From Paenibacillus sp. FSL H8-0048 (lineage in GTDB: Bacteria; Bacillota; Bacilli; Paenibacillales; Paenibacillaceae), in contig NZ_JBBODF010000001.1 of assembly GCF_038002825.1 (NCBI RefSeq), forward strand, positions 7,130,001-7,194,000: a stretch of 64,000 bases of DNA, written 5' to 3'. Under the pieces are notes generated by a model. That model was not told the DNA's origin. It made no database searches and saw only the letters and a list, made by a program, of their open reading frames with translations. Position 1 is the first letter of the stretch. Every line of letters starts with the position of its first letter. Shown one piece after another: positions 39,554 to 48,481 of this stretch. The position numbers and the translations under genes were made by a program.

Positions 39554-39907
39554 ATGAATTCTCATGTGGAGATGGAGCATCACCGGGGTGTGCTGATTGT
39601 CCGGTTGTCCGGGGAACTGGATCATCACGCAGCCGATTATGTACGTATGGATATGGATGAAGCAATTATGCGGGGCCAGGTGGAGCATCTGATCCTGAGT
39701 CTGAAGGAGCTGCAGTTCATGGACAGCTCGGGTCTTGGAGTGATTCTGGGGCGGTACAAGCTGATCCGCAGTAAGGGCGGCAAAATGGCAGTCTGCGATG
39801 CCACAGCGCCTGTGAAGCGCCTGCTGGAAATGTCGGGCCTGTTCAAAATCATGCCCTTATATGACGACGAGAGCGCTGCACTCTCGGATTTGGAGGTCGC
39901 GTTATGA
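39554..39907 (+). CDS. spoIIAA: Anti-sigma F factor antagonist
   Basis: STAS-domain protein of 117 residues, identical in length to the Bacillus protein. [19 protein letters not shown] carries the serine that SpoIIAB phosphorylates and SpoIIE dephosphorylates. Unphosphorylated SpoIIAA frees sigma F in the forespore. Stop overlaps the spoIIAB start (ATGA). Confidence 0.95.
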   Translation: MNSHVEMEHHRGVLIVRLSGELDHHAADYVRMDMDEAIMRGQVEHLILSLKELQFMDSSGLGVILGRYKLIRSKGGKMAVCDATAPVKRLLEMSGLFKIMPLYDDESAALSDLEVAL

Positions 39908-40359
39908 CTAGTAGCGAAGCCCGTAACTTCATGAGTGTCCAGTTTGCTGCGCTGTCGGAGAATGAATCGTTCGCACGTGTCGTAGTGGCTGCCTTTGTCT
40001 CCCGGCTCGATCCGACGATGGAGGAGCTGAATGACCTGAAGACGGTAGTCTCGGAGGCCGTTACCAATTGTATTATTCACGGTTATGACAGTGATCCCGC
40101 TGGCATTGTCAGCATATCCGCTTCGCTCGACAATGAGACCGTGCATCTGAAGATTGAGGATAAGGGCCGGGGCATTGAGGATCTGGAGCTGGCCCAGCAG
40201 CCGCTGTATACCTCGAAGCCGGAGCTGGAGCGGTCGGGTATGGGCTTCACCATTATGGAGAATTTCATGGACGAATTCGAGGTTATCAGCGAACCGGGAC
40301 GCGGAACCTCAATCTCCATGAAGAAAACCATCGTCTCGAAAAAAGCTTTATACAATTAG
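39904..40359 (+). CDS. spoIIAB: Anti-sigma F factor, serine kinase
   Basis: GHKL-type kinase of 151 residues that holds sigma F and phosphorylates SpoIIAA. N box [12 protein letters not shown]1 box [10 protein letters not shown] and G2 box [12 protein letters not shown] are intact. Middle gene of the coupled operon. Confidence 0.95.
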   Translation: MTSSEARNFMSVQFAALSENESFARVVVAAFVSRLDPTMEELNDLKTVVSEAVTNCIIHGYDSDPAGIVSISASLDNETVHLKIEDKGRGIEDLELAQQPLYTSKPELERSGMGFTIMENFMDEFEVISEPGRGTSISMKKTIVSKKALYN

Positions 40360-40370
40360 GGGTTGGAGCC

Positions 40371-41126
40371 ATGGATGCAGAAGCAAAAAAAGCTCCGCCG
40401 ACCTATTTGGACGATGCGGAGGTCAAACGTCTAATCGCGCTCAGTCAAGCCGGAGACCATACGGCCCGCGACACGCTGGTCAACTGCAATATCCGCCTCG
40501 TCTGGTCGGTGGTGCAGCGGTTTATGAACCGCGGATATGAACCGGATGATTTGTTCCAGATCGGCTGTATCGGACTGCTGAAGTCCGTTGATAAATTCGA
40601 TCTCAGCTATGAGGTCAAGTTCTCCACCTATGCGGTGCCGATGATTATCGGCGAGATCCAGCGGTTCCTGCGCGATGACGGCACACTTAAGGTCAGCCGC
40701 TCGCTGAAGGAGATGGCCAACAAGGTGCGCAAGATGAAGGATGAGATGTCCAAAACGCTCGACCGCCTCCCGACCATCGGTGAAGTGGCCGAAGCGCTGG
40801 GCGTCACGCCCGAAGAAATCGTCTTCGCCCAGGAGGCCAACAAGCCGCCGACTTCGATCCACGAGACCGTCTTCGAGAATGACGGCGATCCGATCACACT
40901 GATCGACCAGATCGCTGACGAGTCGCAGGAGCGCTGGTTCGACAAGCTGGCCTTGAACGAGGCCATCGGTGCGTTAACCGAGCGCGAGCGTCTGATCGTG
41001 TATCTGCGCTATTACCGCGATCAGACCCAGTCGGAAGTCGCCAGCCGCCTCGGCATCTCGCAGGTGCAGGTGTCGAGGCTGGAGAAGAAGATCCTCGCGA
41101 ACATCCGCGAGCAGATTGCGCAGTAG
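40371..41126 (+). CDS. sigF: RNA polymerase sigma-F factor
   Basis: 251 residues, first forespore-specific sigma factor. Region 2 (LVWSVVQRFMNRGYEPDDLF and FQIGCIGLLKSVDKFD, then YAVPMIIGEIQRFLRDDG), region 3 (KEMANKVRKMKDEM) and region 4 HTH (TQSEVASRLGISQVQVSRLE). GGGGTTGGAGCC upstream. Ends the spoIIA operon. Confidence 0.95.
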   Translation: MDAEAKKAPPTYLDDAEVKRLIALSQAGDHTARDTLVNCNIRLVWSVVQRFMNRGYEPDDLFQIGCIGLLKSVDKFDLSYEVKFSTYAVPMIIGEIQRFLRDDGTLKVSRSLKEMANKVRKMKDEMSKTLDRLPTIGEVAEALGVTPEEIVFAQEANKPPTSIHETVFENDGDPITLIDQIADESQERWFDKLALNEAIGALTERERLIVYLRYYRDQTQSEVASRLGISQVQVSRLEKKILANIREQIAQ

Positions 41127-41365
41127 AATTAAGGCTGTGCGCAGCCCGCCTCGTGCAGCCGCCGCTGATAAACAGTAGCGAGCAGCGTATCACAGTGGAG
41201 TGGCATTGGCCGCAGCGGGTATGCTGCAACATTGGATCGGCAGCAGCTCGGTAAGGCCCGGTACAGCACGCAGCAGTGCAGCAGGCAAGAAGCCCGGCCG
41301 CTAAGCGGCAGGGACCGTGTGGAGCATGGTTAGGTAAGTAATGTTCAGTGACGGGTGCAAGGCGG

Positions 41366-41392
41366 GCCGCCCCTTTGAGGGGCGGCTTTTTG
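41366..41392 (+). terminator. Terminator downstream of sigF
   Basis: GCCGCCCC TTTGA GGGGCGGC TTTTT, 240 bp after sigF. The GC-rich stretch 41127-41365 in between shows no gene; it would form a long structured 3' UTR. From 41393 to 41875 I see no convincing gene. Confidence 0.85.
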
Positions 41393-41875
41393 CGTGCGTT
41401 CACGGCCCTCTTTTACCACGATCATTGTGCTACCACGCCACGCATACCTGAGCTATACAGAGACCAGATTAGTCTAAGGCCAGTGTTGAGAGAGCTGTTT
41501 AGCTAGAATGCTCCATAATGCATAGCTGAGAAGTGTGAGGTGGACTCAGATTACGTTATCTTGTTTTTTTGGCCCCTAATCAAGCGAAATCCAGCCACAT
41601 AGCTCCACTGAGTCCGCGCACTTCGCATATCCGACGGATAAGCAGAAATAGCGGAATGCCAGTCCGCCTACATAGCGGATGGAGCCCCAGATGGAGCCTC
41701 CCAGTGGACTCCTGTTGTAGCCCCCCGATGGAGCGCCCCGAAAGAAGCAGCACACCTATAGCTTTGCGCATGGTTATCCCGGAAGCTTCACATATGCTAA
41801 ACTAGGCTAAACTCAACAATTGATGATTGCAGCAACTAACTAATGATCCCAAATGACTATGGAGGACTAAAGCCA

Positions 41876-42415
41876 ATGGATTATGCAAAACTCAGCAAGG
41901 AGGTCTCCTACGCTCTGCGTCACGCTCCGTGGGAATATGAACTGGAATTGGATGAACAGGGGTGGGTGGATATTGAACAGCTGCTCCACTCACTGCATCA
42001 GGACAAGAAGTGGGAAGCAGTCGGTGCAGAGGATCTGGACAAAATGATCGCGGCATCGGATAAGCAGCGGCATGAGCTTGCGGAGGGCAGAATAAGGGCG
42101 CTGTATGGTCACTCGGTCCCGCAAAAAATAATCAAGCAGGCTGAAACGCCGCCCCCTATTTTGTACCACGGAACAGCCAGGCAATGGGTAGAGACGATTC
42201 TGCACGAAGGACTGAAACCAATGAAGAGGCAGTATGTTCATTTCTCGGTGGATACGGCTACAGCCAAGCTGGTGGGAGGGCGCAAGGATTCAAGTCCTGT
42301 AATCTTAACCATCGATGCCGGGCGGGCCGCACAGGAAGGAATCAAGTTCTACCACGGAAATCATAATATTTGGCTCGCGGACTCTATTCCTCCCGGATTC
42401 ATTACATTGAACTGA
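41876..42415 (+). CDS. kptA: RNA 2'-phosphotransferase, KptA/Tpt1 family
   Basis: 179 residues. Transfers a 2'-phosphate from RNA to NAD, giving ADP-ribose 1'',2''-cyclic phosphate. N-terminal winged-helix lobe with LSKEVSYALRHAPWEYEL (Arg/His) and the NAD lobe with LYHGTARQWVETILHEGLKP, KRQYVHFSVD and FYHGNHNIWLADSIPP. ATG 41876 follows GGAGGAC. Bacteria lack the yeast tRNA-splicing pathway, so the physiological substrate is uncertain. Confidence 0.92.
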   Translation: MDYAKLSKEVSYALRHAPWEYELELDEQGWVDIEQLLHSLHQDKKWEAVGAEDLDKMIAASDKQRHELAEGRIRALYGHSVPQKIIKQAETPPPILYHGTARQWVETILHEGLKPMKRQYVHFSVDTATAKLVGGRKDSSPVILTIDAGRAAQEGIKFYHGNHNIWLADSIPPGFITLN

Positions 42416-42509
42416 ATAGGATAGAGCTCTTTTGTAACCTTTCTCCCCCTTATTGGCACTTAGTAGTGTAACGTGATCAAGACTTACAGAAATGAGGTTC
42501 GGTAGAGTG

Positions 42510-44105
42510 ATGCAACAGTGGATTGAACAAGCGCAGCAGGGCGATGCCGAAGCCTTCCGGGAGCTTAGCGGGCATGTGCGGGGGATGGCTTACGTAGTGG
42601 CCTACGATATGCTCAGTGATGTACAGCTCGCGGAAGACGCGGTGCAGGAAGCTTTGCTGGAGGCGTATATGAATCTTGGCAGCCTTCAGGAGCCGGCCGC
42701 GTTCCCGGGATGGTTCAAAACGATCGTGGTCAGGCAGTGCCACCGGCTGCTGCGGCGCAAGACAGAGACGATCCTGCCTCTGGAGGCAGCGGAGCAGGTG
42801 CCCGGGGCATCCCCCGGCGCAGCCGAGATAGTTGAATACAGGGAATGGACACAGGTGCTGCACAAGTCAGTGGCGGAATTGTCCGCCAAGCTGCGGGTAC
42901 CGCTGCAATTGTTCTATTTCTACGGCTACTCGCTTCAGGAGATTTCCGTATATCTGAGCCTTCCCGTCGCTACGCTGAAGAAAAGGCTGTATGACGGCAG
43001 ACGCAAGCTGAAGGGCGCTTTACCTGTTGCCGATCTGGCTGCCGCATTTCATCTGTTACATGAAGGGGGAGCACGTATGCTGCATATTGTCAATGGTGAC
43101 ACGGTGGGAGATAAGCTGAAACGGGGAATTGTCCAGGGGGAGGTGCTGGTGTGGAGAGAGATCTATTCGGCGGGGCCGATCTTCACCGATCCGGCGGCAG
43201 AGCAAAACCGGCTGCTGCGGGCTGAGGTGCTACAGGCCACGCTGGGTATTCCGGCGGCTGAATATCTGGCCGGCTGTGCGGAGCAGGAGCGGAGGATTAG
43301 CGGATTCCGCCAGTATGATGAGGTGGTGCTGTGGTTCGAGCATGATCTGTTCGACCAGAGTATGCTTGCCTACCTATTACACTGGTTCAATGGGCAAAAG
43401 CTGGGCAACACCAAGCTGAGCCTGCTCTGCATCGGAGATTACCCCGGGATTGAGCGGTTCCATGGTCTGGGACAGCTGACGGAAGCCCAGCTTAGCACCC
43501 TGCCGGGAACCTGGCGGAAGATTGGCCGCAAGGAGCTGCAGCTGGGGAGCCTGCTGTGGGAAGCCTATGCCGATCCCAATCCCCGCGAACTGGCGGATCT
43601 GCTTGCAGCGAAGCGGGAGGAGCTGGCGGGAGGTGCGCTTGCTTTTGCCTATGATGCCTTCATGGCCCATCTCTCCCGCCTGCCTTCCGTAGAGAATGGA
43701 CTCGGCATTGTCGAACAGACCACTCTCCAAGCTGTAGCTAACGGTATGGATACGCCGCTTAAGCTGTTCCGCCAGGTTACGGATCAGCTCCACCGGCTTG
43801 GCATGGGCGATACGGAATACTGGAAGGTCCTGCGCACACTTACGGCGGGCACGCAGCCGCTGCTTGAGATTGATGGTGCAACAGAGCTGAGAGATTACAG
43901 GGAGGTACCGGAATTTCTGCACCGCAGCGTTACGCTGACTGGATGGGGAGAGCAGGTGATGGCCGGAGCAGCCGACCGGCTACAGCTGCAAAATATCGAT
44001 GAATGGTACGGCGGCCTGCATCTGGAGGGTCATGGCGCCCCTTGGCGCTGGGACCGCACTGCGGGAAGGCCTGTACAGACCCCGTTATCCGAGCGGACGG
44101 AATAG
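42510..44105 (+). CDS. ECF-type sigma factor fused to a DUF1835-like domain
   Basis: About 531 residues. The first ~180 form an ECF sigma factor: region 2 MQQWIEQAQQGDAEAFRELS, YDMLSDVQLAEDAVQEALLE, and region 4 LFYFYGYSLQEISVYLSLPV followed by ATLKKRLYDGRRKLK. The rest begins MLHIVNGDTVGDKLKRGIVQ with DEVVLWFEHDLFDQSMLAYL, characteristic of DUF1835. The C-terminal part is not a known anti-sigma. A single open frame with no stop suggests a true fusion. ATG 42492 is an alternative start; neither has a strong ribosome site. Confidence 0.82.
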   Translation: MQQWIEQAQQGDAEAFRELSGHVRGMAYVVAYDMLSDVQLAEDAVQEALLEAYMNLGSLQEPAAFPGWFKTIVVRQCHRLLRRKTETILPLEAAEQVPGASPGAAEIVEYREWTQVLHKSVAELSAKLRVPLQLFYFYGYSLQEISVYLSLPVATLKKRLYDGRRKLKGALPVADLAAAFHLLHEGGARMLHIVNGDTVGDKLKRGIVQGEVLVWREIYSAGPIFTDPAAEQNRLLRAEVLQATLGIPAAEYLAGCAEQERRISGFRQYDEVVLWFEHDLFDQSMLAYLLHWFNGQKLGNTKLSLLCIGDYPGIERFHGLGQLTEAQLSTLPGTWRKIGRKELQLGSLLWEAYADPNPRELADLLAAKREELAGGALAFAYDAFMAHLSRLPSVENGLGIVEQTTLQAVANGMDTPLKLFRQVTDQLHRLGMGDTEYWKVLRTLTAGTQPLLEIDGATELRDYREVPEFLHRSVTLTGWGEQVMAGAADRLQLQNIDEWYGGLHLEGHGAPWRWDRTAGRPVQTPLSERTE

Positions 44106-44346
44106 AATGTAACCAGGAGGTTTTCCTGCTAAGCTGAATGCTTGCGGGTGAGCCTCTTTTTTGTGCTATTTAGCAAATTATAGCTTTAGTCTGTTGTGGA
44201 GGAGCGGCAGCGGCCGGAGGGCCAAATGTTAACCGCAGCGCCGGCCATGCTTCAAGTTAAGCTCTGAAGTGCGCCTTATGCCTTATGGAGTACCTCATAT
44301 GCTCTTTATAGTATAATAGTTTCGTCTAAAAAAGGAGGAGAGCGGC

Positions 44347-45087
44347 ATGAGAACATTAGTAATCAGTGACATCCACGGCTGTATAGAGGAATTCAACCTG
44401 CTGCTCCGCCGGGCGGAGTATAACCCCTCCAAGGATCAATTGATCCTGCTGGGCGATTATGTGGACAGGGGGCCGGACAGCAGAGCGGTTGTGGAACAGG
44501 TGAAGCGGCTTGCCGAGGCCGAGGGGGTTATTGTGCTACGGGGCAACCATGATCAAATGGCCTGCGATGCGCTGGCGGGAGAGGATGATAAGCGGGATAC
44601 CCACTGGATTACGAATGGGGGATTCCACACCCTGCTGAGCTATTGCGGAGGCCGGGATTCGGTGCTCCTGCACCCGGATTCAGGGTGGAGGGATTATACG
44701 GAGATGAAGCGGTTCATGCGCACGGAACATAAGGAGCACCTGGATTTCCTGGGTTCGCTGCCCTATTACTATGAGACGGAGACCCATCTGTTCGTTCATG
44801 CGGGCATTGATCCATCCCTTGCCGACTGGCGGACCCAACGGGAGTATGATTTTATCTGGATTCGGGAGCCTTTCTACAATCATCCTGTTACTTCTACGGA
44901 GAAGACGGTTGTATTCGGTCATACCTCTACGGCAGATCTGCAGGACGGGGCGGGAATCTGGTTCTGTCCGCTGGGCGATAAAATAGGCATCGACGGCGGC
45001 TGTGTGTACGGGGAGCAATTGAATTGCCTGGAGATTAGCGAAGCCGGATATAAGACCTATGCGGTTCGGCTTGGGGAGCGGGAGTAA
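44347..45087 (+). CDS. Metallophosphatase, Ser/Thr phosphatase-like (PrpE/bacteriophage lambda type)
   Basis: 246 residues with the full phosphoesterase set: SDIHGC, LGDYVDRGPDS, LRGNHDQM, FVHAGIDPS and VFGHTST, followed by IGIDGGCVYG. This arrangement is typical of diadenosine-tetraphosphatase or PrpE-like protein phosphatases. Monocistronic; AAAGGAGGAGAGCGGC gives a strong ribosome site. The 240-bp gap before it holds only a weak GC hairpin. Confidence 0.9.
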   Translation: MRTLVISDIHGCIEEFNLLLRRAEYNPSKDQLILLGDYVDRGPDSRAVVEQVKRLAEAEGVIVLRGNHDQMACDALAGEDDKRDTHWITNGGFHTLLSYCGGRDSVLLHPDSGWRDYTEMKRFMRTEHKEHLDFLGSLPYYYETETHLFVHAGIDPSLADWRTQREYDFIWIREPFYNHPVTSTEKTVVFGHTSTADLQDGAGIWFCPLGDKIGIDGGCVYGEQLNCLEISEAGYKTYAVRLGERE

Positions 45088-45172
45088 CAAGAGCTGCGGA
45101 GGCGGCGGGGTGAAAATAAACTCGTAATTGGTTATAATTGGAATAATAAATCCGAATGTTCAGGAGGAAGAA

Positions 45173-45778
45173 ATGTCCAATTCACTTGTAACGAAGAACG
45201 CGTTAGCCCGGTCCCTGAAGAAGCTGATGCTCACAAGGCCGCTGAATAAAATAACGATCCAGCAGCTCACGGCGGATTGTGGGGTGACCCGCCATACGTT
45301 TTATAATCATTTTCAGGATATCTATGAGCTGCTCGGCTGGATCTACAAGTCAGAAGTGATTGAAGGACTGGACCAATATTGCTGCTGGGCGGGCTGGAAG
45401 CAAGGGTTCTTAAGCGTGCTGCGCTATACCGTAAATAACAAAACCATCTGTTTGAATACCTTCCATTCGCTGGGACGCGAGCATCTGGAAGAGTTCCTGT
45501 ACGGGGTGATTTACCGCGTCATGATCAGCGTAGTGGAGGAGCTGGACGGGCAGGCGTGGCCGGGACAGGAGCAGATCCCAGAGCCAGTGAGAATGCAGGC
45601 CAGACTCGATATAACCGATTTCTACACGCTGGCCATCCTTGAACAGGTGATCCACTGGCTCAGAGCAGGCGCGAACACAGATCCGGCCGGAGTGGTGGAC
45701 AAGGTATCGCGGATTATGGACGGATGCATTGCCCGGGGGCTAGAGCATTATCAGACTGCGGTGCACCCGGCGAAGTAA
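45173..45778 (+). CDS. TetR family regulator
   Basis: 201 residues. N-terminal HTH: ALARSLKKLMLTRPLNKITI then QQLTADCGVTRHTFYNHFQD. The C-terminal half (YCCWAGWKQGFLSVLRYTV) resembles the TetR_C_8 type. AGGAGGAAGA before ATG. Upstream TATAAT at 45133. Next to the oleate hydratase gene, 134 bp away and in the same direction, so a regulator of it is likely. Confidence 0.86.
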   Translation: MSNSLVTKNALARSLKKLMLTRPLNKITIQQLTADCGVTRHTFYNHFQDIYELLGWIYKSEVIEGLDQYCCWAGWKQGFLSVLRYTVNNKTICLNTFHSLGREHLEEFLYGVIYRVMISVVEELDGQAWPGQEQIPEPVRMQARLDITDFYTLAILEQVIHWLRAGANTDPAGVVDKVSRIMDGCIARGLEHYQTAVHPAK

Positions 45779-45911
45779 TGACACAATATCCGGCGGATGT
45801 GTAATCCCTAGACAGTTGCGTCCGGCTGTCCATAGAATCCCTGGTTCACGGCGGGTATAGTGAAGGCAGTTAGCAGGCACTTATCCCCTGATCAAGGAAG
45901 GAAGAGGACAT

Positions 45912-47606
45912 ATGGGTACATATCAAAGAATTCATCCGCAGGTACAGGAAGGCATCGCCTCACGCAAGGCTTATCTCGTCGGAGGAGGAATCGGCTCCCT
46001 GTCGGCGGCGGCATTCCTGATCCGTGACGGGCACATGCCCGGCCGGAATATTCATATTCTGGAGCAATCATCGATATACGGCGGTTCCATGGACGGGGCG
46101 GGGAATGCCAAGGACGGCTACAGCGCCCGGGGCGGACGCGAGATTGAAGAGCACTTCGAATGCTTCATGGAGCTGTTCGGCTTCATCCCTTCCCTGACCA
46201 ATCCGGACCGGACGGTACTGGATGAATTCCGGGAGCTGAACCTGGCAGAACCGATTGAATCGCATTGCCGTCTGGTCGAAAAGCAAGGCACCCCCGCCGA
46301 CTTCTCCTCACTTGGACTCTCGACCGCACACGCCCTGCAATTAGGCAAGCTGACGCTGGCTACCGAAGAGAGACTGGGCGCGGTGACGATTGAGCAGTTT
46401 TTTGATCCGAGCTTCCTGGAGACGAATTTCTGGTATTTCTGGCGCTCCATGTTCGCCTTCGAGAACTGGCATAGTGTGGTTGAAGTCAAGCGTTACATGG
46501 AACGGTTCATGCACCTGATCTCCGGGATGAACCAGCTGAAGGGGATTCTGCACACCGAATACAACCAGTTCGACTCGCTGATCCTGCCGCTGATGAAGTG
46601 GCTGGAGCGTGAGGGCGTTCATTTTGACAAAGGGCATGAGGTCACAGATCTGGAGCTTGATATCAACGATGATGAGAAGGTTGTAACCGCAATTCAGGTG
46701 CTGGTGAACGGTTCGCCGAAGACCATTCCGGTGACACGCGGGGATCTGGTCATGGTCACGAACGGCTCAATGACAGAGAATTCTACCCTTGGCGATCTGG
46801 ACCATCCGGCGGTGCTGAACCGCTCTCTGACTGAGCGCGGCTGCTGGAGCCTATGGGAGAAGCTTGCCGCCAAATCTCCGGATTTCGGCCGTCCTGAGGT
46901 GTTCTGCGGGGATATCGACAAGTCCAAATGGCTGTCGTTCACGATGACTTTTACCGATGATGAGATTGTATTCCCTTATCTGCTTGAACTGACGGGAGAT
47001 GCTCCCGGCATGGGCGGCGTGGTGACGATCAAAGACTCCAGCTGGATGATGTCCTGGACCGCACCGAAGCAGCCGCATTTCATTAACCAGCCGGACAATG
47101 TGAAGGTGCTGTGGGCGTATGGCCTGTTCCCGGATGCCGAAGGCGACTATATTAAGAAAAAAATGAGCGACTGCACCGGACGCGAGCTGCTGGAGGAACT
47201 GTGCTACCATATGGGGCTTGCGGACCGCATTCCCGAGATTCTGGAGCATACCACGAATGTCATCCCTTGTATGATGCCTTATATCACTGCACAGTTCATG
47301 CCGCGCGTGCTTGGTGACCGTCCGCAGGTCGTGCCGCAGGGCAGCTTGAATCTGGCCTTCCTTGGCCAGTTCGCCGAAGTGCCGGACGACTGCGTGTTCA
47401 CTGTGGAGTATTCGGTCCGCTCCGCAATGATGGCCGTCTACAATTTACTGGCGCTGGACAAAGAGGTCATTCCCGTCCATCCGAGCAAATATGATGTCCG
47501 TGTGCTGCTGACTGCGCTCCGCACCTGTCTGGGCAACAAGCCGCTGCCGCTCGATAAGACGCTCGGTGAGCTGCTGGCGGGAACGGTACTCTCGAAATTG
47601 ATCTAG
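45912..47606 (+). CDS. ohyA: Oleate hydratase
   Basis: Adds water to the cis-9 double bond of unsaturated fatty acids (oleate to 10-hydroxystearate), FAD dependent, formerly myosin-cross-reactive antigen. 564 residues. FAD motif AYLVGGGIGSLSAAAFLIRD, active-site loop ARGGREIEEHFECF, substrate region NFWYFWRSMFAFENWHSVVE and a C-terminal helical end. Probably detoxifies host or plant fatty acids. Upstream TTCAC..GTGAA (45847-45866) is a possible operator for the adjacent TetR. AAGGAAGGAAGAGGAC precedes the ATG. Confidence 0.95.
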   Translation: MGTYQRIHPQVQEGIASRKAYLVGGGIGSLSAAAFLIRDGHMPGRNIHILEQSSIYGGSMDGAGNAKDGYSARGGREIEEHFECFMELFGFIPSLTNPDRTVLDEFRELNLAEPIESHCRLVEKQGTPADFSSLGLSTAHALQLGKLTLATEERLGAVTIEQFFDPSFLETNFWYFWRSMFAFENWHSVVEVKRYMERFMHLISGMNQLKGILHTEYNQFDSLILPLMKWLEREGVHFDKGHEVTDLELDINDDEKVVTAIQVLVNGSPKTIPVTRGDLVMVTNGSMTENSTLGDLDHPAVLNRSLTERGCWSLWEKLAAKSPDFGRPEVFCGDIDKSKWLSFTMTFTDDEIVFPYLLELTGDAPGMGGVVTIKDSSWMMSWTAPKQPHFINQPDNVKVLWAYGLFPDAEGDYIKKKMSDCTGRELLEELCYHMGLADRIPEILEHTTNVIPCMMPYITAQFMPRVLGDRPQVVPQGSLNLAFLGQFAEVPDDCVFTVEYSVRSAMMAVYNLLALDKEVIPVHPSKYDVRVLLTALRTCLGNKPLPLDKTLGELLAGTVLSKLI

Positions 47607-47678
47607 CTGCCAGCTTTCGACAGGATTCGTCCGTAGATTATGATACATTTAGACTAAAAATTTCTGCGGAGGAACCTG

Positions 47679-47900
47679 ATGAAGAGAATTTTGAGCCGGA
47701 TCGCATTTGCATTGCTGCTTATGACCTTTGCAGCCATTGTATTGTGCTTCTATTTCAACCAGTTTAGCTATGCCTATGGTCTGATTGTAGTGCTGCTGTT
47801 GATCTTTGGTGCCATGGGCCAGCTCTATAAGCTGAAGAATGATGAATATATGTACTCCAAGCTGAACAGGAGAGACGAATACGAGGATTACACGAGGTAG
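47679..47900 (+). CDS. Small two-helix membrane protein, unknown function
   Basis: 73 residues: two hydrophobic helices (about residues 8-28 and 31-49) and an acidic-basic tail (KNDEYMYSKLNRRDEYEDYT). TGCGGAGGAACCTG gives a good ribosome site. Lies 72 nt after ohyA with no obvious terminator, so it may be co-transcribed. Not a family I recognise. Confidence 0.65.
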   Translation: MKRILSRIAFALLLMTFAAIVLCFYFNQFSYAYGLIVVLLLIFGAMGQLYKLKNDEYMYSKLNRRDEYEDYTR

Positions 47901-47995
47901 CTGATTCCGCAGCTCAGGCATGCTAAGGGTCCGGCAGACATAGGATGGTAATAAGCAAGCGCTTTACCATTCAGTCACTGCAGGAGGAGAATCGA

Positions 47996-48307
47996 GTGAA
48001 CGAGAGACTGGCGGCCGTTATTTTGCGGATTGACGCTATTGCTACAGATATTCTTGTACCTCTGCGCCGTAAGATCATTAATGAGGCGGCCATGCTTCAG
48101 CTCTATGAGGCGCTGGATGAGACGTATGCTCTGATGGAGCATGAGCGGCGGATTGACCGGGAGCTTGCGGCCATCCTTTTCCTGCTCTATTCACAGCTGG
48201 TAACCCAATCTAATTATGTGTATGACAAAAGCCTCTTCGTGCCGCATATCGGTAAGCTGCAAGGGTACATCCGCAAAATATTCGGCGGTACGCTTCAGAA
48301 TGTATAG
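47996..48307 (+). CDS. Hypothetical helical protein
   Basis: 103 residues from GTG 47996, which has CAGGAGGAGAATCGA upstream; an in-frame ATG at 47945 lacks a site. Predominantly helical and amphipathic (AVILRIDAIATDILVPLRRK, MEHERRIDRELAAILFLL). No transmembrane or signal segment. Unknown. Confidence 0.6.
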   Translation: MNERLAAVILRIDAIATDILVPLRRKIINEAAMLQLYEALDETYALMEHERRIDRELAAILFLLYSQLVTQSNYVYDKSLFVPHIGKLQGYIRKIFGGTLQNV

Positions 48308-48329
48308 AACTCAACGAACAGCCAATCTG

Positions 48330-48392
48330 ACAGCCTAAGCTCCAGCTACATCTCTAACAGGATGGAACCGGGAGGATAGGCTGTTTTATTTT
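48330..48392 (+). terminator. Terminator ahead of the siderophore operon
   Basis: ACAGCCTA ... TAGGCTGT enclosing a 39-nt loop region, followed by TTTATTTTATTTTTTT. Confidence 0.75.
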
Positions 48393-48415
48393 ATTTTTTT
48401 GTCCATTGCCAAACC

Positions 48416-48457
48416 TTGACCTGTTCCATTACAATATTATAATGATAATGAGAATCA
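48416..48457 (+). promoter_or_regulatory. Promoter with Fur box for siderophore permease genes
   Basis: TTGACC (48416) and TATAAT (48438) with 16-bp spacing. Fur-box-like TGATAATGAGAATCA (48443-48457), overlapping the -10 end. Expected repression by Fur plus iron. Confidence 0.8.
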
Positions 48458-48481
48458 ATTTCAAAGAAACAGGTGACATTC

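Noticed and set aside
41569-41805. 78-codon open frame between sigF and kptA
   Set aside because: No good start signal, composition unlike neighbours, and the opposite strand is open as well.
45847-45866. TTCAC-N10-GTGAA as firm TetR operator upstream of oleate hydratase
   Set aside because: Only 5-bp arms and a single copy; kept as a remark in the gene entry, not as a feature.
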